A DNA stretch of 64,000 nt from NCBI RefSeq assembly GCF_040149665.1, contig NZ_JBEFLP010000001.1:186001-250000 (forward strand), read 5' to 3'. Made by a program: the position numbers and the translations under genes. The stretch comes from Sulfitobacter sp. HNIBRBA3233. GTDB taxonomy: Bacteria > Pseudomonadota > Alphaproteobacteria > Rhodobacterales > Rhodobacteraceae. Below are positions 45,023 to 54,889 of the stretch, in pieces. The notes under the pieces are model-generated. The model was not told the origin of the DNA. It was given only the letters and a program-made list of their open reading frames with translations, and searched no databases. The number at the start of each line of letters is the position of its first letter. Position 1 is the first letter of the stretch.

Positions 45023-45474
45023 TTGCGCTGGATGATACCGACCGCAAGCTGTTGCGCGCACTGGCGCGCGATGCGGGGCAAAGTGCGGGGGCGCTGGGGC
45101 GGCGACTGGGTCTGAGCCAGCCCGCCACCTGGCGCCGGATCCGGCGGCTGGAGGAGGCGGGTGTGCTGAAAGGGCGCCGGCTGCGGCTCGATGCGGAAAA
45201 GCTGGGATTTGGCGTGACCGTTTTTCTGGGGGTCAAACTGGCCGCGAAAGGGCGTGCGAGCCTTGAGGATTTCGAGCGCGCGGTCAGCGCGATCCCCGAG
45301 GTGCAGACGGTGGAGCATGTGCTGGGGCTCTACGATTACCGCTTGCGAGTGGTGGCCCGTGACATCCCCGATTTCGAGCGCATCCTGCGCCGCCGGATCA
45401 TGACGTTGCCGGGGGCAGGGCAGGTCGAAGCCAACGTCCTGCTGAGCGAGGAGCGCAGACCGGGGCCGCTGTGA
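45019..45474 (+). CDS. Lrp/AsnC-family regulator (second of a pair)
   Basis: 151-residue paralogue of the preceding gene, with HTH (LDDTDRKLLRALARDAGQSAGALGRRLGLSQPATWRRIRRLEEAGVL) and RAM domain (VFLGVKLAAKGRASLEDFERAVSAIPEVQTVEHVLGLYDYRL). It starts with GTG inside the stop of the first gene, so the two are made together and may form hetero-oligomers. The two HTH recognition helices differ strongly (LTIGRVARR versus LSQPATWRR), so DNA specificity may differ. Confidence 0.92.
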   Translation: MIALDDTDRKLLRALARDAGQSAGALGRRLGLSQPATWRRIRRLEEAGVLKGRRLRLDAEKLGFGVTVFLGVKLAAKGRASLEDFERAVSAIPEVQTVEHVLGLYDYRLRVVARDIPDFERILRRRIMTLPGAGQVEANVLLSEERRPGPL

Positions 45475-45480
45475 GGTAGA

Positions 45481-46569
45481 TCAGGCCACCTCCGTGAGCG
45501 CCGCCGCCTCCCTGCGCGACAGGGTATAGCGCGACAGGCTCAGCGTGGTTTCACGCCGCTGGAGATCGGGAAAAAGCTGCGTGATCTCTTTGCGCGCGGC
45601 TGGATCGACCGCGTTCAGGGCTTCCTTGCCGGGGAACAGGCTTTCCGCCGGACAGCCTTCGGCAAAGACGATCTGATGCGCATCGCACAGGAAATGGAAA
45701 TATTCGACCGCAGCGCAGGGAACGATGCGGATCTTGTGGTCGTCGACCAGATGTTTCGCCGCCACCAGCACCTCGCGCTGGCCGAACAGCAACTCGGCCT
45801 TCGGCCCGGTCACCAGCATCCGGTGATTTTGCGACACGACCAGCGGGCGGATATTGCCAAGCGCACCCGCAGCGATGTGAACGGGCGCGTTGGCGCCTGT
45901 GCCGGCGATCTTGCGGCTGCCGATCCAGCGGATCTCCTGCGGGCCTGCGTCGAGGGTGTTCACCGCATCCCCGATCGCAAGGCTTTCGATATAGCGCGGT
46001 CCGCGCGGCGTTTCGATCAGCGTGCCCTTGGCAAAACAGATCGCGAGAAGTTCGTTGAGCTTGGAGTCGAAGACGCCATCGGCGACCTCTTCGGGAGAGA
46101 TCACACCATCCCCGTCAAGGTCGATATCCTCGTTCGTGGGCACCCTGTAGGGGCCGTTGACGCCGTCGAGCGCGGAAAGGATATCGACGCCCGCCACCAT
46201 GGCCAATTCGCCCAGCACCGGGGCGCCCGCGTCGTTGGAGGTCAACGTGCCCGCGTCGAACTGCAGATAACGGTCACCTTGGGTGTTGCGTCCGGAGCCG
46301 AGCCCGGCGCTGCCCGAATAGGTATATTGGGGCGTCTCGTAATAATAATCGGTCGCATTGGCGTAGACGGTGATGCCGGTGATGACGGAATCCTCGGAAA
46401 GCCCGCCGCTCGCCGTTGTATTGGTGGCTTCGATTACCACGATCGCGTTGCCGTCAAACACAGCTGTACCACCGTGGACAAACAGGTTGCCGCCCGCGCT
46501 GGCGTTCGTATTCGTCTGCGGATCGCCGATAATGCTGAAACCATTCAGCAAAATCGTGGTGTCTGGCAT
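45481..46569 (-). CDS. Hint-domain protein with EF-hand-like calcium loop
   Basis: 362-residue protein. The N-terminal 140 residues are Gly/Asn/Thr-rich and beta-prone, of the sort seen in secreted calcium-rich proteins. An EF-hand/dockerin-like loop is DLDGDGVISPEE (about residues 149-160). The C-terminal Hint (Hog/intein) domain begins at Cys178 in CFAKGTLIETPRGPRYIESLAIGD, continues with VVSQNHRMLVTG and ends by about residue 310. Hint domains self-cleave, so the N-terminal part may be processed. There is no classic signal peptide, so type I secretion or an unusual route is likely. Confidence 0.83.
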   Translation of the reverse strand: MPDTTILLNGFSIIGDPQTNTNASAGGNLFVHGGTAVFDGNAIVVIEATNTTASGGLSEDSVITGITVYANATDYYYETPQYTYSGSAGLGSGRNTQGDRYLQFDAGTLTSNDAGAPVLGELAMVAGVDILSALDGVNGPYRVPTNEDIDLDGDGVISPEEVADGVFDSKLNELLAICFAKGTLIETPRGPRYIESLAIGDAVNTLDAGPQEIRWIGSRKIAGTGANAPVHIAAGALGNIRPLVVSQNHRMLVTGPKAELLFGQREVLVAAKHLVDDHKIRIVPCAAVEYFHFLCDAHQIVFAEGCPAESLFPGKEALNAVDPAARKEITQLFPDLQRRETTLSLSRYTLSRREAAALTEVA

Positions 46570-46671
46570 GTGCCTGCTGTCCTCGAACTGCTCGTGTGAC
46601 GGACGCTTTTGCGTCTCGCTCTGGATTATTATTTACAATTTGATGCAAGATCGGCCTCGCGTCACCTGCCC

Positions 46672-46684
46672 GCGAATAATTCGC
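46672..46684. promoter_or_regulatory. Palindrome in the Hint / aminotransferase divergent region
   Basis: Perfect 13-base palindrome GCGAAT-A-ATTCGC between the Hint gene (start 46569) and the class V aminotransferase (46797), in an AT-rich stretch. A possible operator; the binding protein is unknown. Confidence 0.4.
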
Positions 46685-46796
46685 CAATCTGTGAGTCTTT
46701 CGCGCTACAGTGGAGCGGTGACGGCGCTTGCGCGAAGGGATTTGCGCGGGCGGACGGCTGGCTGCAGCAGCGATAACCGAACCAGAGGAAACCGAC

Positions 46797-47921
46797 ATGT
46801 CATTGCTCGATACCGTGGACCCGCAGGGGCTCGAAGAATTTTCGGTGGTGTTCACCGACCGCTCGCTCAATTCCATGAGTGCTGCCTTTCAGCAGGTCAT
46901 GCGCGATATCAACGCCATGCTGTGCGAGGTCTATGCCGCCGATGCGGTGGCCATCGTGCCCGGCGGCGGGACCTACGGGATGGAAGCCGTGGCGCGCCAG
47001 TTCGCCCGCGACCGCGATGTTCTGGTGGTGCGCAATGGCTGGTTCTCCTACCGCTGGAGCCAGATCATCGAGACCGGTGGCCTGACGGCCAATACCACCG
47101 TGATCAAGGCGCGTCCGCAGGGCAATGCGGCGCCCGCCCCCTTCGCGCCCGCCCCGATCGAGGATGTCGTTGCCGCCATTGCCGATCAGCGGCCCGCAGT
47201 GGTGTTCGCCCCCCATGTCGAAACATCGGCGGGTGTGATCCTGCCGGACGACTACATCACCCGCATCGCCCAGGCCGCGCATGATGTCGGCGCGCTGATG
47301 GTGCTGGATTGTATCGCGTCGGGCTGCGCGTGGGTGAACATGCGCAAGCTGGGGGTCGATGTGCTGATCTCCGCGCCCCAGAAGGGGTGGAGCGCGCAAC
47401 CCTGCGCCGGTCTGGTGGTGATGAGCGACCGCGCCGTTGCCCGTCTGGGCGAGACAAAATCGGACAGTTTCGCGATCGATCTGGCGAAATGGCACGCGAT
47501 CATGCAGGCCTATCTGGACGGTGGGCACGCCTATCACGCGACAATGCCCACGGATGCGCTGCGTGTGTTCCGCGACACCATGATCGAGACGAAGACCTAC
47601 GGCTTTGACCGCCTGAAGGAAGCGCAGTGGCGTCTGGGCGAGGCGGTACGGGACATGATGGCGGCCAAGGGCGTGAAATCCGTTGCCGCAGATGGTTACG
47701 GCGCGCCGGGCGTGGTGGTCTGCTATACCGATGATCCCGAGGTCAAGAGCGGCAAGGCCTTCATGGCACACGGCATGCAGATCGCCGCGGGCGTGCCGCT
47801 TCAGGTGGGCGAGCCCGAGGGTTTCAGCACATTCCGGCTGGGGCTTTTTGGTCTCGACAAGCTGTACGATGTGGACGCCACGGTCGCGCGGCTGAAGGCT
47901 GTGGTGGACAAGGTTCTCTGA
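46797..47921 (+). CDS. Class V aminotransferase (alanine-glyoxylate / serine-pyruvate type)
   Basis: 374-residue PLP enzyme of fold type I, class V. Visible: VAIVPGGGTYGMEAVARQFA (phosphate-binding turn), MVLDCIASGCAWVN (Asp that holds the pyridine ring), and the PLP Lys in LISAPQKGWSAQPCAGLVV. The C-terminal TFRLGLFGLDKLYDVDATVARLK is typical of alanine-glyoxylate/serine-pyruvate aminotransferases. The exact substrate is not certain. I start at the ATG 46797 (MSLLDTVDPQ). It is 76 bases before a quinone oxidoreductase gene. Confidence 0.86.
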   Translation: MSLLDTVDPQGLEEFSVVFTDRSLNSMSAAFQQVMRDINAMLCEVYAADAVAIVPGGGTYGMEAVARQFARDRDVLVVRNGWFSYRWSQIIETGGLTANTTVIKARPQGNAAPAPFAPAPIEDVVAAIADQRPAVVFAPHVETSAGVILPDDYITRIAQAAHDVGALMVLDCIASGCAWVNMRKLGVDVLISAPQKGWSAQPCAGLVVMSDRAVARLGETKSDSFAIDLAKWHAIMQAYLDGGHAYHATMPTDALRVFRDTMIETKTYGFDRLKEAQWRLGEAVRDMMAAKGVKSVAADGYGAPGVVVCYTDDPEVKSGKAFMAHGMQIAAGVPLQVGEPEGFSTFRLGLFGLDKLYDVDATVARLKAVVDKVL

Positions 47922-47997
47922 CCCCTGGGGCCCGCCACGAAACATTGGACATCCCCCGCCGATTAAGCCCATGATCCCCCGAAAGAGGAGGAGTGAC

Positions 47998-48972
47998 ATG
48001 GCACTTACAGCAATCATCGAGGCCCACGGCGGGCCCGAGCAATTCAAGCTTGTGGACCGCGAGGTCGGCGAACCGGGCGCGGGGGAGATCCGCATCGCGC
48101 ACCGCGCCATCGGGTTGAACTTTATCGACGTCTACCAGCGCACCGGCCTCTATCCGATGGAGCTGCCGCACGCGATGGGCATGGAAGCCGCCGGCGTGAT
48201 CGAGGCGGTCGGCGAGGGGGTGACACATCTCAAGGTCGGCGACCGCGCGGCCTATGCCTCGCAGCCGCCCGGCGCCTATACGCAGGCGCGGGTGATGCCC
48301 GCCGCACAGGTCTGCCCCTTGCCCGAGGGTATCTCCTTCGACGAAGGCGCGGCGATGATGCTCAAGGGGATGACGGTGGAATACCTGTTCCACCGGACCA
48401 CGCCGTTGAAGGCGGGCGATACCGTGCTGTTCCACGCCGCTGCCGGTGGGGTGGGGCTGCTGGCCTGCCAATGGGCGCGGTCCGAAGGCATCACGCTGAT
48501 CGGGACGGCGGGCACGGACGAAAAATGCCAACTGGCGCTCGACCACGGGGCGGCGCATTGCATCAACTACCGCAGCGGCGACTGGGTGGCGCAGGTGCGC
48601 GACCTGACCGGGGGCAAGGGCGTTGACGTGGTAATGGACGCGGTGGGCAAGGACACGTTCGAAGGCTCTCTCGATTGTCTCAAACCGCTGGGGATGCTGA
48701 TGTCGTTCGGCAATGCCTCGGGTCCGGTGCCGCCCTTCGATCTGGGTATCCTCGGCAAGAAGGGGTCGCTGAAGCTGACGCGCCCGACACTCTTCACCCA
48801 TATTTCGGACCACGCGGCCTGTCAGGCGATGGCGCAGCATCTGGCCGAGAAGGTTCTGGCCGGTGAGGTGAAGATCAACATCGGCCAGCGGTTCGATTTC
48901 CGCGACGTGGCGCGCGCCCACGAAGCGCTGGAAGCGCGCACCACGACCGGATCGACGGTTCTGGAAGTCTGA
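47998..48972 (+). CDS. qor: NADPH:quinone oxidoreductase (zeta-crystallin type)
   Basis: 324-residue member of the medium-chain dehydrogenase family without the zinc ligands. It shows GLNFIDVYQRTGLYPMELPHAMGMEAAGVI, the Gly-rich NADPH-binding HAAAGGVGLLACQWAR and a C-terminal DFRDVARAHEALEARTTTGSTVL. It reduces quinones with NADPH, probably as a detoxification or redox-balance enzyme. The ATG at 47998 has AGGAGG upstream, so the longer frame from 47971 is not used. Confidence 0.9.
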   Translation: MALTAIIEAHGGPEQFKLVDREVGEPGAGEIRIAHRAIGLNFIDVYQRTGLYPMELPHAMGMEAAGVIEAVGEGVTHLKVGDRAAYASQPPGAYTQARVMPAAQVCPLPEGISFDEGAAMMLKGMTVEYLFHRTTPLKAGDTVLFHAAAGGVGLLACQWARSEGITLIGTAGTDEKCQLALDHGAAHCINYRSGDWVAQVRDLTGGKGVDVVMDAVGKDTFEGSLDCLKPLGMLMSFGNASGPVPPFDLGILGKKGSLKLTRPTLFTHISDHAACQAMAQHLAEKVLAGEVKINIGQRFDFRDVARAHEALEARTTTGSTVLEV

Positions 48973-49012
48973 ACCTGCGTGCGCGCCCCGGCAAACGGGG
49001 CGCGCCGTTCGT

Positions 49013-50392
49013 CTAGCGCGATACCGCGTCGAGGATCCGCGCCCAAGAACGCATCCCCTTGTGGAAGCTTTCCATATCGTATTTTTCGTTCGGGGAATGG
49101 ATCTGGTCGCTGTCGCGGCCGAACCCGATCAACATCGGCGTGGTATCGAGGATCTTCGCGAAATGCCCCGCGATCGGAATCGACCCGCCGCAGCCGATAT
49201 AGGCCGCGGGCACCTGCCATTCATCGCTGAGCGCGCCAAGCGCCGCGGCAAAGGCGGGATCGTCGATGGAGGTTGCCGAGGCGCGGCTGGCCCCGTGGGC
49301 CTTCCACTCGGCTTCGCAATCCGGGGGCAGCATATCCTCGACCATCTTGCGGAAGCTTTCGCGGATCGCCAGCGGGTCCTGATCGCCCACCAGCCGGAAA
49401 GAGATCTTGGCCGAGGCTTCGGCGGGCAGCACGGTCTTGAACCCTTCGCCCTGATAGCCGCCGCCGATGCCGTTGACCTCGCAGGTGGGGCGCGACCAGA
49501 TCATCTCGAGCGGGGTGCGGTCCTGTTCACCCGCAGGGTGGCTGAGACCGACCTCGCCCAGAAATCCCGCGTGATCGAAGGCAAGGCCCTGCCACTGCTG
49601 GCGCAATTCCTCGGGCAGCTCCGGCACGCCGTCGTAGAAGCCGGGGATCGTGATCCGGCCCGTGTCGTCGTGCAGCGACGCGATGATGCGCGACAGCACG
49701 CGGATGGGGTTGATCGACACACCGCCGAACATGCCCGAATGCAGGTCTTTCGTCGCCGCCTTGATCGTCAGCTCCTCCCCCAGAAGGCCGCGCAGCATCG
49801 TGGTGATCGCGGGCGTGCGGCTCTGGAACATCGTGGTGTCGCAAATCATTGCGAAATCGGCACGCAGCTCTTCGGCGTTTTCCTCCATGAAGGGCACCAG
49901 CGAGGGCGAGCCGGATTCCTCCTCGCCCTCGAAAAAGATCGTGATCCGGCAGGGGAATTCGCCCTCCACCTCTTTCCAGGCGCGCAGCGCCTCGACGAAG
50001 GTCATCAGCTGGCCCTTGTCGTCGGCAGCACCGCGGCCGCGGATCACCTTGCCGGTGTCAGTCTCCTCGACCGCCGGATCAAAGGGATCGCGGTGCCACA
50101 GGTTCAGCGGATCGACGGGCTGCACATCGTAGTGGCCGTAAAACAGCAGATGCGGCTTTCCATCCGCCGGGCCCGCGTGACCCACGACCATCGGATGACC
50201 GGGGGTGGGGCGCTTTTCGGCGTCGATGCCCATGCTTTGCAGGTCCTGGATCAGCCAGTCGGCAGCATCCTGGCAATCCTGTTTGAATGCGCTGTCGGTC
50301 GAGATCGACTTGATCCTCAGAAGGTCGAGCAGGCGTTCGGTGGCGTGGGGCAGGTCGGTGTCGATGCGGGAAAGAACGGCGTCGAGAGACAT
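49013..50392 (-). CDS. M20-family metallopeptidase (dipeptidase)
   Basis: 459-residue di-zinc peptidase of the CNDP/ArgE-like M20 family. The ligand set is visible: HYDVQP (His, Asp), GRGAADDKGQ (bridging Asp), FEGEEESGS (catalytic Glu and bridging Glu), CDTTMF (Asp), then a dimerisation lid and HSPNEKYDMES with the last His. It probably cleaves dipeptides in the cytoplasm; there is no signal peptide. I start at the ATG with complement 50390-50392. Downstream on the same strand is qor's stop region; upstream is the long non-coding interval before hemA. Confidence 0.92.
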   Translation of the reverse strand: MSLDAVLSRIDTDLPHATERLLDLLRIKSISTDSAFKQDCQDAADWLIQDLQSMGIDAEKRPTPGHPMVVGHAGPADGKPHLLFYGHYDVQPVDPLNLWHRDPFDPAVEETDTGKVIRGRGAADDKGQLMTFVEALRAWKEVEGEFPCRITIFFEGEEESGSPSLVPFMEENAEELRADFAMICDTTMFQSRTPAITTMLRGLLGEELTIKAATKDLHSGMFGGVSINPIRVLSRIIASLHDDTGRITIPGFYDGVPELPEELRQQWQGLAFDHAGFLGEVGLSHPAGEQDRTPLEMIWSRPTCEVNGIGGGYQGEGFKTVLPAEASAKISFRLVGDQDPLAIRESFRKMVEDMLPPDCEAEWKAHGASRASATSIDDPAFAAALGALSDEWQVPAAYIGCGGSIPIAGHFAKILDTTPMLIGFGRDSDQIHSPNEKYDMESFHKGMRSWARILDAVSR

Positions 50393-51017
50393 GAAAAGGC
50401 TCCTTGATCGGGCTGTGTTTGGCGCGACCCTATCACCCTCGCTTGGCGTGTCTAGGCGTGCGCCCGCCCCTCTCGCCAGCAGCGGCCTTCGCAGGCGCGT
50501 GGGCGGGGGGTGGCACCGTTTCGGCCGGGATGATTCCCGGACAGAGGCGTGCCCTGCCTTGCTGTCGTAAAAGCGCATTCGTAGCGAGAATGGCGGTGGC
50601 CCGCCCCGACAAGACAAATGGAGGGCGACGATGACGGCCCGTTGCAGGCTGGCAATAGGCAGTGTGAATTTGAGCGAAGAGATGTAGCGACGCTGCCGGA
50701 AAAAGCGCGGCGCTGGCGTGGGGCGATCCGGTTCAAGGCGCTGTTTTATAATACCTATTCAGAAGGGGCCGTGGCCTGAAATCTCCTGCGCGCGGGTCGT
50801 CGCGGTACTACTGCCATTCCTATGCGTGGCGCTCAGGCGCCCGTACAAGGCGCTTGTGGCGGCGTTTCACGCTGGCGCGCTGCATGTTTTTGATGCGACA
50901 ATCGGTGCGTTAGTCCGCCATTGATGCGGCTGGAATCGTTCTATACTTAGCCTGCGAGGGCCAAAGACGTCTTTGATGTCGATCTCAATGGCACGGGAAT
51001 AAAGACGGAGACGCGCA
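50393..51017. other. 625-base non-coding interval between the M20 peptidase and hemA
   Basis: I find no convincing gene here. It holds a TATAAT at 50747-50752 without a good -35, a GGCGC/GCGCC hairpin (50828-50841), the dyad ACAAG-GCG-CTTGT (50845-50857), TATACT at 50942-50947 near TTGATG at 50921-50926 (15-base spacer, a possible hemA promoter), and TTGAT-N4-ATCTC at 50973-50986, half-matching an FNR box. An 18-codon frame (50631, GGAGGG upstream) is too weak to call. Confidence 0.6.
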
Positions 51018-52241
51018 ATGAACTACACCGACCACCTGGATCAGGCGATTGCGCGCCTGCACGACGAAGGCCGCTACCGGACGTTCATCGACATCGAACG
51101 GCGCAACGGCAATTTCCCCCACGCGGTCTGGACCCGGCCCGACGGATCCGAACAGGATATCACCGTCTGGTGCGGCAACGACTATCTGGGCATGGGCCAG
51201 CACGATGTCGTGCGCGAGGCCATGCACGAAGCGATCGAGGCGACAGGCGCCGGGTCGGGTGGCACGCGCAACATCTCCGGCACGACCGTGTACCACAAAC
51301 GTCTGGAGCACGAGCTGGCCGATCTGCACGGCAAGGAAGCAGCGCTTCTGTTTACCTCTGCCTATATCGCCAATGACGCGACGCTCTCGACGCTGCCGAA
51401 ACTCTTTCCCGGTCTCATCATCTATTCCGATGCGCTGAACCACGCCTCGATGATCGAAGGCGTGCGCCGCAACGGCGGTGCCAAGCGGATTTTCCGTCAC
51501 AACGATGTCGCGCATCTGCGCGAGTTGCTGGAAGCGGACGATGCCGATGCGCCGAAACTCATCGCGTTTGAATCGATCTATTCGATGGACGGCGATTTTG
51601 GCCCGATCGAGGAAATCTGCGATCTGGCGGATGAATTCGGCGCGCTGACCTATATCGACGAGGTTCATGCCGTTGGCATGTACGGCCCGCGCGGGGCAGG
51701 GGTGGCGGAACGCGACCGCCTGATGCACCGGCTTGATATCATCAACGGGACGCTTGCGAAGGCTTACGGCGTGATGGGCGGCTATATCGCGGCCAGCGCG
51801 AAGATGTGCGATGCGATCCGGTCCTACGCGCCGGGCTTCATCTTTACCACGTCGCTGCCGCCAGCGGTGGCGGCGGGGGCTGCGGCGTCTGTTGCCTACC
51901 TCAAGCGGACACCGGAGCTGCGCGAAAAGCATCAGGAACAGGCCAAGAAGCTGAAACTGCGGCTCAAGGGGCTTGGCCTTCCGATCATCGACCACGGCAG
52001 CCACATCGTGCCGGTGATGGTCGGCAACCCCGTCCACACCAAGATGCTGTCGGACATGCTGCTGGAAGAGCACGGCATCTACGTGCAGCCCATCAACTTC
52101 CCCACCGTGCCACGGGGGACAGAGCGCCTGCGCTTCACGCCGTCGCCGGTCCATGGTCCGAAAGAAATCGACGGTCTGGTGCGCGCGATGGATGAACTTT
52201 GGTCGCATTGTGCGCTAAATCGTGCCGAAGCGGTCGGATAA
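51018..52241 (+). CDS. hemA: 5-aminolevulinate synthase
   Basis: Condenses glycine and succinyl-CoA to 5-aminolevulinate, the alphaproteobacterial (C4) entry to haem. The 407-residue PLP enzyme has [33 protein letters not shown], the conserved [43 protein letters not shown] and the catalytic K248 in [16 protein letters not shown], at the classical position. The long 5' interval suggests multiple promoters; hemA is oxygen-regulated in Rhodobacter, and a degenerate FNR-like site lies at 50973-50986, but I do not rely on it. Confidence 0.98.
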   Translation: MNYTDHLDQAIARLHDEGRYRTFIDIERRNGNFPHAVWTRPDGSEQDITVWCGNDYLGMGQHDVVREAMHEAIEATGAGSGGTRNISGTTVYHKRLEHELADLHGKEAALLFTSAYIANDATLSTLPKLFPGLIIYSDALNHASMIEGVRRNGGAKRIFRHNDVAHLRELLEADDADAPKLIAFESIYSMDGDFGPIEEICDLADEFGALTYIDEVHAVGMYGPRGAGVAERDRLMHRLDIINGTLAKAYGVMGGYIAASAKMCDAIRSYAPGFIFTTSLPPAVAAGAAASVAYLKRTPELREKHQEQAKKLKLRLKGLGLPIIDHGSHIVPVMVGNPVHTKMLSDMLLEEHGIYVQPINFPTVPRGTERLRFTPSPVHGPKEIDGLVRAMDELWSHCALNRAEAVG

Positions 52242-52366
52242 AGCTTTGTAAACTCGCTTATGGATTTGCGTTATGCTATCCTCGACCTAACAACCGCCCG
52301 TGACGAATCGAGGGGACAAGATCGTCAAAAAGGGCGAACAGGCAGTTTACGGTTAAGGGTAGTCGC

Positions 52367-53668
52367 ATGATCGGGCGTTGGGCCTCCAAGGGCGCAGAGG
52401 AAGAAACGGTTGAGCCTCAAGGGTTTGACGCGTTCGAGTTGCGCCTCGGGGATCTGATGCGGGGCGAGCGTGCCACCTTGGGCAAGTCGCTTTTGGACGT
52501 GCAACGTGAACTGCGGATCAAAGCCTCCTACATCGCTGCCATTGAAAACGCCGACCCCGATGCGTTCGACACGCCCGGGTTTATCGCCGGCTATGTGCGG
52601 TCCTATGCGCGCTATCTGGGCATGGACCCCGACAAGGCGTTTCAGGCGTTCTGCACCGAAAGCGGTTTCAGCGTGGCCCACGGGATGTCCGCCGAAGCCT
52701 CTGTCGTGCGCAAACCGTCGCGCGAAGAGCGGCTGAGCCGCCAGCCCGAAAGTGATATCTTCTCGCGCCCCGCGATGCCCTTCGCGCCGGGCGGCGATAG
52801 TTTCCTTGCGCGGATCGAACCCTCTGCGGTCGGCTCCATGGTCGTGCTTCTGGCCCTGATCGGGGCCATCGGTTTCGGCGGCTGGACCGTTCTGAAAGAA
52901 GTGCAGCGCGTTCAGGTCGCTCCGGTCGACCAGACGCCGGTTGTGCTGTCCGATCTCGACCCGCTTCAGGGGGCCGCCCCCTCTACACAGGTCGCTGATG
53001 TGAATGCCCCCGCCGTTCTGGACGATACTCCGCGCGTTGAGGCGCTGGACCGTCTGTACCGTCCTGCGGCACTGGATGTGCCTGTTCTGGTGGCACGGGA
53101 TGCACCAATCGCGTCGCTCGATCCACGGACCGTCGGCGTCTTCAACTCCCCCAACGCCACACAGCGGATTGCCGCGCCCACGGGCACGACCAATTTCGCG
53201 GCTTCCGGCGCAGATACCGGTGTCGGCGCGGATATCGACGGCGCCCTGGCCGAGGCGCTGGGCCAGCAGCCTGCACAGCCCCGCGGTCTGAGCGTTCCAC
53301 AGGTCCTCGAAGGACCTGCACCGGCGGTTCAGGTGGTCGCCACGGGCGAGACCTGGGTGCGCATCACGGCTGCCGATGGCACGAACATCTTCGAAAAGGT
53401 CATGCAGAAGGGCGACACATTCGATGTGCCCGCCCTCGAAGACCCGCCCGTCCTGCGCACCGGACAGAGCGGTGCGGTTTATTTCGTGATGAACGGCGAT
53501 GTCTTCGGCCCTGCGGGCGGTCGCGGTGCTGTCACATCGAACGTGCCGCTCCAGCAGCAGGCACTGGCCGAGCTTTACGAACCCGCCCAGCCCGGACAGG
53601 ATAGCGCGCTGGAAACACTGGTCGCGGAACTGCGCGCGGGATCCGTTGCCGTCGCACCGGCGGACTGA
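52367..53668 (+). CDS. RodZ-like helix-turn-helix / DUF4115 protein
   Basis: 433-residue morphology-type protein. The N-terminal HTH_25 domain (about 20-95, LGDLMRGERATLGKSLLDVQRELRIKASYIAAIE ... FIAGYVRSYARYLGMDP) is followed by a linker, a transmembrane helix (about 160-180, VGSMVVLLALIGAIGFGGWTV), a long Pro/Ala-rich periplasmic region and the C-terminal DUF4115-type beta domain (TWVRITAADGTNIFEKVMQKGDTFDVPAL). This is the RodZ architecture; RodZ links MreB to the rod-shape machinery. It is followed by ispG, the neighbour typical of rodZ across bacteria. The ATG at 52367 is used. Confidence 0.88.
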   Translation: MIGRWASKGAEEETVEPQGFDAFELRLGDLMRGERATLGKSLLDVQRELRIKASYIAAIENADPDAFDTPGFIAGYVRSYARYLGMDPDKAFQAFCTESGFSVAHGMSAEASVVRKPSREERLSRQPESDIFSRPAMPFAPGGDSFLARIEPSAVGSMVVLLALIGAIGFGGWTVLKEVQRVQVAPVDQTPVVLSDLDPLQGAAPSTQVADVNAPAVLDDTPRVEALDRLYRPAALDVPVLVARDAPIASLDPRTVGVFNSPNATQRIAAPTGTTNFAASGADTGVGADIDGALAEALGQQPAQPRGLSVPQVLEGPAPAVQVVATGETWVRITAADGTNIFEKVMQKGDTFDVPALEDPPVLRTGQSGAVYFVMNGDVFGPAGGRGAVTSNVPLQQQALAELYEPAQPGQDSALETLVAELRAGSVAVAPAD

Positions 53669-53773
53669 CACGCGCCACCGCCGCGTCATTTTCTACTGCC
53701 CTTCCGCTTCCCATTGCAGCCCGAGCCGCGCACGACTAGGTAGGGTGTGAACCCACTGTCAAGCGAGGGTGAC

Positions 53774-54889
53774 ATGTCGCTCAACCATATCCGTCCGTGG
53801 CGCAATATCGACCGCCGCAAATCCCGCAAGATCATGGTCGGTAACGTCCCTGTCGGGGGCGATTCTCCGATCACCGTGCAGACGATGACCAACACGCTGA
53901 CCACGGACGTGAAGGGCAGCATCGCACAGATACAGGCCGCTGCAGATGCGGGCGCGGACATCGTGCGCGTGTCGGTCCCCGATCAGGACAGTTCGAGAGC
54001 GCTGAAAGAGATCGTGCGCGAGAGCCCCGTACCCATCGTCGCCGACATCCATTTTCACTACAAACGTGGTATCGAGGCCGCCGAGGCAGGTGCCGCCTGC
54101 CTGCGGATCAATCCCGGCAATATCGGCGATGAACGCCGCGTTAAGGAAGTGATACAGGCCGCACGGGACCACAATTGTTCGATCCGCATCGGTGTGAATG
54201 CCGGCAGCCTCGAACGTCACCTGCTGGAAAAATACGGAGAGCCGTGCCCCGACGCGATGGTTGAATCCGGTCTCGATCACATCAAGATCTTGCAAGACAA
54301 CGATTTCCACGAGTTCAAGATCAGCTGCAAGGCGTCCGATGTGTTCATGGCCGCCGCCGCCTACCAGCAGCTGGCCGACGCGACGGATGCGCCCATTCAC
54401 CTCGGTATTACCGAAGCCGGTGGGCTGACGTCAGGCACCATCAAAAGCGCTATCGGTCTGGGCAACCTTCTGTGGATGGGCATCGGTGACACGATCCGCG
54501 TCTCCCTTTCCGCCGATCCGGTGGAAGAAGTGAAAGTCGGCTACGAGATCCTGAAATCGCTGGGGCTGCGCCACCGCGGCGTGAACATCATTTCCTGCCC
54601 GTCCTGCGCCCGTCAGGGGTTCGACGTGATCAAGACGGTCGAGGCTTTGGAAAAGCGGCTTGAACATATCAAGACGCCCATGAGCCTGAGCATCATCGGC
54701 TGCGTCGTGAACGGCCCCGGTGAGGCGCTGATGACCGACGTCGGGTTCACCGGCGGTGGTGCGGGATCGGGGATGGTCTATCTGGCCGGTGCGCAAAGCC
54801 ACAAGATGAGCAACGACAAGATGGTCGATCACATCGTCGAGCAGGTCGAGAAACGCGCCGCCCAGCTTGAGGCCGAAGGCACCGACTAG
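53774..54889 (+). CDS. ispG: 4-hydroxy-3-methylbut-2-enyl diphosphate synthase (flavodoxin)
   Basis: [4Fe-4S] enzyme GcpE of the MEP isoprenoid pathway, reducing MEcPP to HMBPP. The 371-residue protein begins [41 protein letters not shown]-like, has [29 protein letters not shown] and the iron-sulfur ligands in [11 protein letters not shown] and [11 protein letters not shown] start at ATG 53774 with AGGGTGAC upstream rather than GTG 53747. It follows the RodZ-like gene by 105 bases. Its stop overlaps the stop of the convergent UbiH-like gene (4 bases). Confidence 0.97.
   Translation: MSLNHIRPWRNIDRRKSRKIMVGNVPVGGDSPITVQTMTNTLTTDVKGSIAQIQAAADAGADIVRVSVPDQDSSRALKEIVRESPVPIVADIHFHYKRGIEAAEAGAACLRINPGNIGDERRVKEVIQAARDHNCSIRIGVNAGSLERHLLEKYGEPCPDAMVESGLDHIKILQDNDFHEFKISCKASDVFMAAAAYQQLADATDAPIHLGITEAGGLTSGTIKSAIGLGNLLWMGIGDTIRVSLSADPVEEVKVGYEILKSLGLRHRGVNIISCPSCARQGFDVIKTVEALEKRLEHIKTPMSLSIIGCVVNGPGEALMTDVGFTGGGAGSGMVYLAGAQSHKMSNDKMVDHIVEQVEKRAAQLEAEGTD

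Noticed and set aside
50631-50687. 18-codon ORF with a GGAGGG ribosome site before hemA
   Set aside because: The ribosome-like sequence is good but the frame is very short and has no coding signal I can judge by eye.
50973-50986. FNR box before hemA
   Set aside because: TTGAT-N4-ATCTC matches one half-site fully but only three of five bases in the other; not enough to call.
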